Source: Prevotella sp. (GTDB lineage: Bacteria > Bacteroidota > Bacteroidia > Bacteroidales > Bacteroidaceae). From it: 9,656 nt of DNA. The position numbers and the translations under genes are program-made. Below are positions 1-6,405 of this stretch, piece by piece (position 1 is the first letter of the stretch; each line of letters begins with the position of its first letter). Location: assembly GCA_017623335.1 (NCBI GenBank), contig JAGAPI010000063.1, positions 1 to 9,656 of the forward strand, given 5' to 3'. The notes beneath the pieces are model-generated. The model was given only the letters and a program-made list of their open reading frames with translations, did no database searches and had not been told where the DNA came from.

Positions 1-23
1 AATTAAGAATTATGCATTAATAA
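1..23. other. AT-rich leader before ftsI
   Basis: This short leader, cut by the window edge, is almost entirely A and T and reads as three degenerate 7-base steps (aattaag, aattatg, cattaat). A TAA at 21-23 lies directly before and in frame with the ftsI ATG, so it bounds that start. Other frames stop at 4-6, 18-20 and 41-43; one of these may be the end of an upstream gene (ftsL is usual here), but too little is visible to say. No Shine-Dalgarno sequence is present. Confidence 0.4.
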
Positions 24-2207
24 ATGGCAAAGTTCAACAATAAGAAGATAATACCACGGTATCTGGCAATAGTCTGGATGCTCACCGCAGTCTGCGTTTT
101 GGTAATCGTAAAGGCAGGCTATATAATGGTGGCTGAGAAAGACTATTGGACTCAGGTGGCAGACCGTTTGAAGCGCGACTCGGTGGACGTGAAGCCCAAC
201 CGCGGCAACATACTGAGCTGCAACGGCGAGCTTATGGCAAGCAGCATTCCTGAGTTTAAGATATTCATGGACTTCCGCGCCGGATATGACGAGCGCAAGG
301 ACTCGGCATGGAACGCCCACCGCAGCGACTCGATATGGAAAGAGAAAGTGGACTCAATATGCACGGGACTGCACGAGATATTCCCCACCAAAAGTGCGGC
401 GGCATTTAAAAAACATCTCGATGAGGGGCGCGCCAAGAAGTCGCGCCATTGGGCTATATGGCCCTACCGCATAAGCTACGACACCTATCAGAACGTGAAA
501 TCGCTGCCGCTGCTGTGCGAGTCGCCCAACAAGAGCGGTTTTCACGTGGAGGAATTCAATGCACGCAGAAAGCCGTTCGGTTCGCTTGCCGGACGCACCG
601 TGGGAGAGATGTATGGCGCAAAGGACTCCGCACGCATGGGGCTGGAACTGTCGTACGACTCCATACTGCGCGGAAAGAACGGAGTGAACAAGCGCCAGAA
701 GATACTCAACAAGTTCATGAGCATACCCGTGACGCCGCCTGTTGACGGAGCCGACATTGTGACAACCATCGACGTGGGCATCCAGGACCTTGCCGAGCGC
801 GCGCTGATAGAGGAGCTGAAACTGCCTGAGGTGAACGGATGGCAGGGAGTGGCAATAGTGATGGAAGTAGCCACTGGCGACATAAAGGCAATAGTGAACG
901 TGGAGCGCTGCGGCGACGGTGAATACCGTGAGCGCAAGAACTATGCCGTGAGCGACCTGCTGGAGCCGGGCTCAGTGTTTAAGACGGCATCGGTGATGGT
1001 GGCACTCGACGACGGAGTGGTGGACACAACCTACCGCATAGACACCGGCTGCGGAGTGATGCAGATGCACGGCAGAAACATGAAAGACCACAACTGGAAT
1101 AAAGGCGGCTATGGAGTGATAAACGTGGCACGCTCGCTGGAGGTAAGCTCAAACATAGGTGTGAGCAAGATGATTGACGACCACTACGGCAACAACCCTG
1201 AGAAGTTTGTTGAGGGGCTGCGCCGCGTGGGTATCGCCGAAGACCTTAAGATACCGCTCATGGGCAGCAGCAAGCCAATAATACGCATGCCCCAGCGCAA
1301 CAAACATGGACAATATGTGAACTGGAGCAAGACAGCACTGCCATGGATGAGCATTGGCTACGAGACACAGGTGCCGCCAATCTCCACCGTCACGTTCTAC
1401 AACGCCATTGCAAACAACGGCAGGATGATGCGCCCGAGATTTGTGAAGCAAGTGGTGAAAAACGGAGAGGTGATAGCCGAATATGCCCCGCAGGTGATAA
1501 AGGAGCGAATAGCCAAACCGTCTACAGTAAAGACCATGCAGACTGTCCTGGAGCATGTGGTGAGCCAGGGACTGGGAAGAAAAGCCGGCAGCAAGAAATT
1601 CAAGGTGGCGGGCAAAACCGGCACGGCACAGATTTCACAAGGAGCGGGAGGCTACAAAAGCGGACAGGTGAGCTATCTGCTCAGCTTCGCTGGATTCTTC
1701 CCTGCCGATGCGCCGCGCTACTCGTGCATTGTGACTATCAAGAAAACCGGACTGCCGGCAAGCGGCGGCGGAATGAGCGGTGTGGTGTTTCACAACATAG
1801 CCGAGGGAATAATGGCACGCAACCTGAAGATGAGGGTTGAAGATGCCCGCGACGAGGAATCGGTGATGATACCCGACGTTAAAAACGGCAACCTCACATC
1901 GGCAAGCGCCGTGCTGGAATGGCTAAACATAAAGCAGGATGTTGACTGGAACACAGCCTCGCTTACCTCAAACCCGGTATGGGGCAAGGCAAACATATCC
2001 AACAACTACGTGGCACTGAAAACGCAGAACATAAACCGCGGACTAATGCCCGATGTGAACGGAATGGGAGCGCGCGATGCCGTATATCTGCTGGAAAGCC
2101 GGGGAGTGAGCGTAAGAATCAAAGGGCGCGGCAAGGTGACATCACAGAGCATTGAGCCGGGCAAGCAGATAAAAAACGGAGAGGCATGTGAGTTGGTATT
2201 AAAGTGA
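24..2207 (+). CDS. ftsI: FtsI-type class B penicillin-binding protein (septal peptidoglycan transpeptidase) with C-terminal PASTA domains
   Basis: A septal D,D-transpeptidase that cross-links peptide stems of new peptidoglycan in the periplasm, acting with FtsW. The 727-residue product has a short basic N-terminus and one membrane segment at about residues 13-36. The class B dimerisation/pedestal region follows (RGNI at 60-63, GLELSYDSIL near 210-220), then the transpeptidase domain. All three catalytic motifs are intact: SVFK at 317-320 (nucleophile S317), SSN at 375-377 and KTGT at 531-534. The C-terminus has a degenerate PASTA-like repeat from about 615 (MIPDV) and a clear PASTA domain at 674-727 (LMPDV ... 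ending in ELVLK). E. coli FtsI has 588 residues; the PASTA tail accounts for most of the extra length. An in-frame TAA immediately upstream fixes the start. Its place directly before murE supports FtsI over an elongation PBP2, though the paralogue cannot be fully excluded from sequence alone. Confidence 0.95.
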   Translation: MAKFNNKKIIPRYLAIVWMLTAVCVLVIVKAGYIMVAEKDYWTQVADRLKRDSVDVKPNRGNILSCNGELMASSIPEFKIFMDFRAGYDERKDSAWNAHRSDSIWKEKVDSICTGLHEIFPTKSAAAFKKHLDEGRAKKSRHWAIWPYRISYDTYQNVKSLPLLCESPNKSGFHVEEFNARRKPFGSLAGRTVGEMYGAKDSARMGLELSYDSILRGKNGVNKRQKILNKFMSIPVTPPVDGADIVTTIDVGIQDLAERALIEELKLPEVNGWQGVAIVMEVATGDIKAIVNVERCGDGEYRERKNYAVSDLLEPGSVFKTASVMVALDDGVVDTTYRIDTGCGVMQMHGRNMKDHNWNKGGYGVINVARSLEVSSNIGVSKMIDDHYGNNPEKFVEGLRRVGIAEDLKIPLMGSSKPIIRMPQRNKHGQYVNWSKTALPWMSIGYETQVPPISTVTFYNAIANNGRMMRPRFVKQVVKNGEVIAEYAPQVIKERIAKPSTVKTMQTVLEHVVSQGLGRKAGSKKFKVAGKTGTAQISQGAGGYKSGQVSYLLSFAGFFPADAPRYSCIVTIKKTGLPASGGGMSGVVFHNIAEGIMARNLKMRVEDARDEESVMIPDVKNGNLTSASAVLEWLNIKQDVDWNTASLTSNPVWGKANISNNYVALKTQNINRGLMPDVNGMGARDAVYLLESRGVSVRIKGRGKVTSQSIEPGKQIKNGEACELVLK

Positions 2208-2228
2208 AAAATAAAAAAAAGAAATATT
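2208..2228 (+). promoter_or_regulatory. A-rich translation leader of murE, no Shine-Dalgarno
   Basis: The 21-base gap between ftsI and murE is nearly all A and T (aaaataaaaaaaag, then aaatatt) with no GGAGG-like sequence. A-rich leaders of this kind are known to serve translation initiation in Bacteroidota, where Shine-Dalgarno sites are rare. It helps place the murE start at 2229. Confidence 0.45.
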
Positions 2229-3680
2229 ATGAAGCTATCAGAGTTGTTAAAAGGAATAAGCCCCATCAGCATCACCAACGGAGATGCTGAAGTGGAGATT
2301 ACGGGCATCAACATCGACTCCCGCAAGATAGAGAAAGGGCATCTGTTCGTGGCAATCAAAGGCACCACTACAGACGGGCACAATTACATAGCAAAAGCCA
2401 TAGAGCTGGGTGCAAGTGCCGTGCTTTGCGAAAATGTGCCGGAGAACGCCTCCGGGGCAGTATTCGTTAAGGTGGAAAGCACCGAAGACTGTGTGGGGCA
2501 GGTTGCCACCACATTCTACGGCAATCCTACAGGCAAGCTGAAGCTCGTAGGCGTGACCGGCACCAACGGCAAGACAACCATCGCCACATTATTATATAAT
2601 ATGTTCCGCAAGATGGGGCACAAATGCGGTCTGCTGTCAACCGTATGCAACTATATTGAAGACGAGGCTATACCCACCGACCATACCACTCCCGACCCGA
2701 TAGAGCTGAACAGGCTGCTGGGCAGAATGGCTGACGAGGGTTGCGAATATGCCTTCATGGAGTGTTCAAGCCACGCCATCCACCAGAAGCGCATCGGAGG
2801 GCTGACATTCGCGGGCGGTATATTCACCAACCTCACCCGCGACCACATGGACTACCACAAGACTTTCGAGAACTACCGCGATGCCAAAAAGGCGTTCTTT
2901 GACTCACTGCCAAAGGGCAGCTTTGCCATTACCAACGCCGACGACAAAAACGGCATGGTGATGGTGCAGAACACCAAAGCCACAGTGAAGACCTACTCCA
3001 CACAGCGCATGGCGGACTTCAAGGCACGCATCATAGAATGTCACTTTGAGGGAATGTATCTCGACATCGACGGCCGCGAGGTGGGAGTGCAGTTCATCGG
3101 AAAGTTCAACGTGAGCAACCTGCTGGCTGTATACGCCGCTGCCGTGATGCTGGGCAAGGCTCCCGAGGACATTCTACTTGTGATGAGCACCCTGAAGAGC
3201 GTGAGTGGGAGACTTGAACCGATAAACTCACCCGAAGGCTGGACAGCCATCGTGGACTATGCCCACACCCCCGACGCACTGGAGAACGTGCTGAAAGCCA
3301 TCCACGAGGTTCTCAACGGCAAAGGCAGCATCATCACCGTGTGCGGAGCAGGCGGCAACCGCGACAAGGGCAAGCGCCCGCTCATGGCGCAAGAGGCAGC
3401 CAAGCAGAGCGACCGTGTGATAATAACCAGTGACAACCCGCGCTTTGAGGAGCCGCAGGACATTATCAACGACATGCTCGCCGGACTTGACCAGCAGCAG
3501 ATGAAGAAGACCATCAGCATAGTGGACCGCCGCGAGGCTATACGCACAGCCTGCATGATGGCGCAGAAAGGCGACGTGATACTGATTGCCGGCAAAGGGC
3601 ATGAGGACTATCAGGACGTGAAGGGCGTGAAACATCACTTCGACGACAAGGAAGAGGTGAGGAAAGTGATAAACATGTAA
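2229..3680 (+). CDS. murE: UDP-MurNAc-L-Ala-D-Glu:meso-diaminopimelate ligase MurE
   Basis: A cytoplasmic ATP-dependent Mur ligase that adds the third stem-peptide residue to UDP-MurNAc-L-Ala-D-Glu. The 483 residues match the family length (E. coli 495). An N-terminal UDP-substrate domain is followed by the ATP-binding central domain with P-loop [10 protein letters not shown] at 108-117 (K115). The lysine expected to be carbamylated is K220 in YRDAK, and the C-terminal domain carries DNPR at 402-405. DNPR is the established signature for meso-diaminopimelate; lysine-adding MurE enzymes have a different motif. This predicts a DAP-type (A1-gamma) peptidoglycan, as is usual for Bacteroidota. It lies 21 bases after ftsI and 16 before mraY, which points to co-transcription. 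In many other phyla murF would come next; here it does not. Confidence 0.97.
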   Translation: MKLSELLKGISPISITNGDAEVEITGINIDSRKIEKGHLFVAIKGTTTDGHNYIAKAIELGASAVLCENVPENASGAVFVKVESTEDCVGQVATTFYGNPTGKLKLVGVTGTNGKTTIATLLYNMFRKMGHKCGLLSTVCNYIEDEAIPTDHTTPDPIELNRLLGRMADEGCEYAFMECSSHAIHQKRIGGLTFAGGIFTNLTRDHMDYHKTFENYRDAKKAFFDSLPKGSFAITNADDKNGMVMVQNTKATVKTYSTQRMADFKARIIECHFEGMYLDIDGREVGVQFIGKFNVSNLLAVYAAAVMLGKAPEDILLVMSTLKSVSGRLEPINSPEGWTAIVDYAHTPDALENVLKAIHEVLNGKGSIITVCGAGGNRDKGKRPLMAQEAAKQSDRVIITSDNPRFEEPQDIINDMLAGLDQQQMKKTISIVDRREAIRTACMMAQKGDVILIAGKGHEDYQDVKGVKHHFDDKEEVRKVINM

Positions 3681-3696
3681 ATAATACACAAGAGTC

Positions 3697-4968
3697 ATGC
3701 TATACTATTTTTTCAGATTCTTAGAACAATGGGACATTCCCGGAGCACACATCTGGGCATACATATCGTTCCGTTCACTACTGGCGCTTATCCTGTCGCT
3801 GATTATTTCGATGTGGTTTGGCGAGAAGTTCATAAAATACCTGAAGCGCAAGCAAATCACCGAGACACAACGCGACGTGAAAATCGACCCGTTCGGAATA
3901 AGCAAGGTGGGAGTGCCGTCGATGGGAGGTGTGATAATCATAGTGTCCATACTTGTGCCAGTGCTGCTGTTCGGACGTATGAGAAACATCTACCTGCTGC
4001 TGATGATTCTCACCACTGTATGGCTGGGATTTCTCGGCGGACTTGACGACTATATCAAGATATTCCGCAAGAACAAGGAAGGACTGCCCGGGCGCTTCAA
4101 GATTGTGGGGCAAGTGATATTGGGACTCATCATCGGACTGACGCTCTACTTCAGTCCCGATGCGGTGATACGTGAGAATGTGGAAAGCAAGAAAAGTGTC
4201 AAGACCGAGATGGTGGTGAAGCATGAGAAGAACGAGAAGAAGTCGCTCAAAACCACAATACCGTTCATAAAAGAGCACAACATGAGCTACGAGAGCATAA
4301 TGTCGTGGTGTGGCAAGTACAGCAACGCCGCAGGCTGGATTTTGTTCGTAATTGTAACAATCTTCGTAGTGACAGCAGTGAGCAACGGTGCCAACCTAAA
4401 CGACGGAATGGACGGCATGTGTGCCGGAAACTCCGCCATCATCGGTGTGGCATTAGGCATACTCGCCTATGTGTCCAGCCATATTGAATATGCGGCATAC
4501 CTTAACATAATGTACATTCCGGGCAGCCAGGAGCTTGTGGTATATCTGTGCGCATTCATAGGCGCACTCATAGGATTCCTGTGGTACAATGCCTACCCCG
4601 CACAGATATTCATGGGCGACACGGGCAGCCTGACCATCGGCGGCATTATCGGAGTGTGCGCGGTGATTATCCACAAGGAACTGATGCTCCCCATACTCTG
4701 CGGAATATTCTTCGTGGAAAGCCTGAGCGTGATGCTTCAGGTGTATTATTTCAAACTGGGCAAACGCCGCGGAGTGCAGCAAAGGCTGTTTAAGCGCACG
4801 CCTATCCACGATGCCTTCCGCACACAGCAGGAACAGCTCATCGACGGCTGCAAGTATGTGTTCCGCGGACCGGTAAGAGTGTTCCACGAGTCGAAGATAG
4901 TAAACCGCTTCTGGATTGTGTCGATAATCCTCGCGGCGCTGACGATAATTACACTGAAGATTAGATAA
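3697..4968 (+). CDS. mraY: Phospho-N-acetylmuramoyl-pentapeptide transferase MraY
   Basis: A polytopic inner-membrane enzyme that transfers phospho-MurNAc-pentapeptide from UDP to undecaprenyl phosphate, giving lipid I. The 423-residue protein is longer than the usual ~360. Active-site motifs seen: GGLDDYIK with D117/D118, NGANLNDGMDG at 230-240 (D236, D239) and MGDTGSL at 306-312, all on the cytoplasmic face in known structures. The canonical loop motif PxHHH reads P-I-H-D-A at 369-373, so only the first histidine is kept. A charged, lysine-rich insertion of about 50 residues (roughly 158-210) accounts for the extra length; from memory, comparable insertions occur in Bacteroides MraY. The ATG at 3697 gives an N-terminus (MLYYFFRFLEQW) that aligns with known MraY starts. 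Its C-terminus leads directly into the 9-bp repeat array. Confidence 0.96.
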   Translation: MLYYFFRFLEQWDIPGAHIWAYISFRSLLALILSLIISMWFGEKFIKYLKRKQITETQRDVKIDPFGISKVGVPSMGGVIIIVSILVPVLLFGRMRNIYLLLMILTTVWLGFLGGLDDYIKIFRKNKEGLPGRFKIVGQVILGLIIGLTLYFSPDAVIRENVESKKSVKTEMVVKHEKNEKKSLKTTIPFIKEHNMSYESIMSWCGKYSNAAGWILFVIVTIFVVTAVSNGANLNDGMDGMCAGNSAIIGVALGILAYVSSHIEYAAYLNIMYIPGSQELVVYLCAFIGALIGFLWYNAYPAQIFMGDTGSLTIGGIIGVCAVIIHKELMLPILCGIFFVESLSVMLQVYYFKLGKRRGVQQRLFKRTPIHDAFRTQQEQLIDGCKYVFRGPVRVFHESKIVNRFWIVSIILAALTIITLKIR

Positions 4969-4970
4969 GA

Positions 4971-5078
4971 GAATAGGAAGAGTAGGAGAAGTAAGAGTAT
5001 TAGGAAGAGTAAGGAAATTAGAAAAAGTAGGAAAAATCCTACCCATCCTACAGTTCCTACAACTCCTACCCATCCTAC
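4971..5078. repeat. Inverted-symmetric array of twelve 9-bp units between mraY and murD
   Basis: The spacer divides exactly into twelve 9-bp units. The first seven (4971-5033) follow RAGTAGGAA loosely: A at position 2 and TA at positions 4-5 are invariant, and the rest varies. The last five (5034-5078) follow NNNTCCTAC, with TCCTAC identical in all five. TCCTAC is the reverse complement of GTAGGA, so the array switches strand in the middle without losing phase. Composition is extremely skewed: 4955-5037 has no C, and 5038-5093 has a single G. It is not coding on the + strand. Possible roles, all inferred: an RNA structure inside the operon, a dispersed intergenic repeat family, or a slippage-generated minisatellite. 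Confidence 0.85.
4991..5078 (+). other. Imperfect long hairpin centred near 5034
   Basis: The two halves of the 9-bp array can fold on each other. The apex is a perfect 6-bp stem, GTAGGA at 5027-5032 with TCCTAC at 5037-5042, closing an AAAA loop. Outward in 9-base steps, 5018-5023, 5009-5014, 5000-5005 and 4991-4996 face the other four TCCTAC copies, with roughly 4 to 5 of 6 positions paired, separated by 3-base unpaired steps. There is no U-run after the stem on the + strand, so it does not look like a standard intrinsic terminator. Whether it forms in the transcript is untested. Confidence 0.55.
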
Positions 5079-5094
5079 AACAATAAAAAAAAAG
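5079..5094 (+). promoter_or_regulatory. A-tract translation leader of murD
   Basis: Sixteen bases with a run of nine A residues and a final G directly before the murD ATG. There is no Shine-Dalgarno sequence. It separates the repeat array from the start codon and probably keeps the initiation region unpaired, by analogy with other A-rich Bacteroidota leaders. Confidence 0.4.
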
Positions 5095-6381
5095 ATGAAA
5101 AAGATAGTTGTACTCGGGGCGGCTGAAAGCGGATGCGGCGCAGCTGTACTGGCAAAGAAAGAGGGATTCGACGTGTTTGTGTCGGACATGTCGAAGATAA
5201 AGGATACATACAAGAAAATGCTTGACAACCACGGCATTGAGTGGGAGGAGGGTCACCACACCGAGGAGCGGATACTTGCCGCCGATGAGGTGATAAAGAG
5301 TCCCGGCATTCCATTCACTGCACCCATGATGCAGAAGATTGCCGCCAAGGGAATACACGTGATAAGCGAGATTGAGTTTGCAGGACGCTATACCGACTCG
5401 AAGATGATTTGCATCACGGGCAGCAACGGCAAGACCACAACCACCAGCCTCATCTACCACATACTGACAAAGGCGGGAATAGACGCGGGACTTGCCGGCA
5501 ACATAGGAAACTCACTGGCACTGCAGGTGGCTGAGAATCCACACCCGTGGTATGTGATTGAGCTCAGCTCGTTCCAGCTCGACAACATGTACGACTTCAA
5601 GGCTGACATCGCAATACTGCTCAACATCACTCCCGACCATCTTGACCGCTACGACTTCAAGATGCAGAACTATACCGACGCAAAGATGCGCATAACCCAA
5701 AACCAGACCAAGGACGATGCGTTTATCTACTGGAGCGGCGACCCGATAATAGCTGAGGAACTGAAGAAGCGCAGCGACATCGGCGGCGAGCTGTGCCCGT
5801 TCTCTGAGAGCGACTTCACACTGAATCAGGACGAGTGCTGCCTGCAGGGACGCCACAACATATACAACATGATGGCGGCAAAGATAGCCTGCGAGAAAGC
5901 CGGCATTGCCGAGGACGTGATCATTGAGAACATCAAGAACTTCCCCGGCGTGGAGCACCGTCTGGAGAAAATAGGCAGCGTGAACGGCGTGGAGTTCATC
6001 AACGACTCGAAAGCCACAAACGTGGACGCATGTTACTTTGCCCTGGAAAGCATCAAGGGCAAGTGTGTGCTGATACTCGGAGGTGTGGACAAAGGCAACG
6101 ACTATAATGAAATCACCCCACTGGTGAAAGAGAAGTGCTCGGCATTGGTGTTCCTCGGTGTGGACAACAGCAAGCTGCACCGCTCATTCGACAACCTGAA
6201 CCTGCCCATAGCCGACACTGTCAGCATGGCAGACTGCGTGAAGGCATGCCACGAGCTGGCAAAGCCTGGCGAAACGGTACTGCTGAGCCCGTGCTGCGCC
6301 AGCTTCGACCTGTTCAAGAACATGGAAGACCGCGGTGAGCAGTTTAAGGAGAACTTTAAGAAACTGAAAGAAAACAAATAG
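5095..6381 (+). CDS. murD: UDP-N-acetylmuramoyl-L-alanine:D-glutamate ligase MurD
   Basis: A cytoplasmic Mur ligase that adds D-glutamate to UDP-MurNAc-L-Ala using ATP, the second stem-peptide step. The 428 residues are close to E. coli MurD (438). The N-terminus is a Rossmann-like UDP-binding domain (VVLGAAESGCGAAVLAKKEG). The central domain has P-loop TGSNGKTTT with K113, and NITPDHLDRYD further on. YTDAK places the expected carbamylated lysine at K197 (E. coli K198). The C-terminal domain contains EHRLE and FINDSKATN, as in other MurD proteins. It is separated from mraY by the 9-bp repeat array and from ftsW by 24 bases. Of the cluster's genes it is the only one with a long upstream gap, so its expression is the most likely to be affected by that structure. 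Confidence 0.97.
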   Translation: MKKIVVLGAAESGCGAAVLAKKEGFDVFVSDMSKIKDTYKKMLDNHGIEWEEGHHTEERILAADEVIKSPGIPFTAPMMQKIAAKGIHVISEIEFAGRYTDSKMICITGSNGKTTTTSLIYHILTKAGIDAGLAGNIGNSLALQVAENPHPWYVIELSSFQLDNMYDFKADIAILLNITPDHLDRYDFKMQNYTDAKMRITQNQTKDDAFIYWSGDPIIAEELKKRSDIGGELCPFSESDFTLNQDECCLQGRHNIYNMMAAKIACEKAGIAEDVIIENIKNFPGVEHRLEKIGSVNGVEFINDSKATNVDACYFALESIKGKCVLILGGVDKGNDYNEITPLVKEKCSALVFLGVDNSKLHRSFDNLNLPIADTVSMADCVKACHELAKPGETVLLSPCCASFDLFKNMEDRGEQFKENFKKLKENK

Positions 6382-6405
6382 GATTATTCTCTATTAATTT
6401 AAGAA

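Noticed and set aside
1343..1840. Second + strand open frame of 165 codons inside ftsI.
   Set aside because: It lies wholly within the transpeptidase domain of FtsI in another frame, with no recognisable motif.
5027..5042. Intrinsic terminator at the GTAGGA-AAAA-TCCTAC hairpin.
   Set aside because: The 6-bp stem has no U-run downstream on the + strand, and murD to murC would be cut off from the operon. The A-run after the array is on the wrong strand for termination of the + transcript.
4971..5078. CRISPR array or transposon end as an explanation of the 9-bp units.
   Set aside because: Units are far too short and have no unique spacers; there is no transposase, target duplication or longer terminal repeat nearby.
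4969..5094. Secondary promoter for murD in the spacer.
   Set aside because: I looked for the Bacteroidota TTTG / TAnnTTTG pair and for -35/-10 boxes; the sequence is dominated by the repeat and no pair with suitable spacing is visible.
4746..5237. Minus-strand open frame whose translation of the repeat array gives a hydrophobic, membrane-like stretch (VGW/VGV tripeptides then poly-Leu/Phe).
   Set aside because: The hydrophobicity is a by-product of the 9-bp (three-codon) purine-rich repeat read in reverse. The frame overlaps conserved parts of mraY and murD on the other strand and has no leader of its own.
4453..5460. Long minus-strand open frame of 335 codons across the mraY-murD junction.
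   Set aside because: It runs antisense to conserved MraY and MurD coding sequence, its product resembles nothing I recognise, and it includes low-complexity repeat translation.
5512..6180. Minus-strand open frame of 222 codons inside murD.
   Set aside because: It is a shadow of the MurD frame; the + strand protein has all Mur ligase motifs and the expected length.
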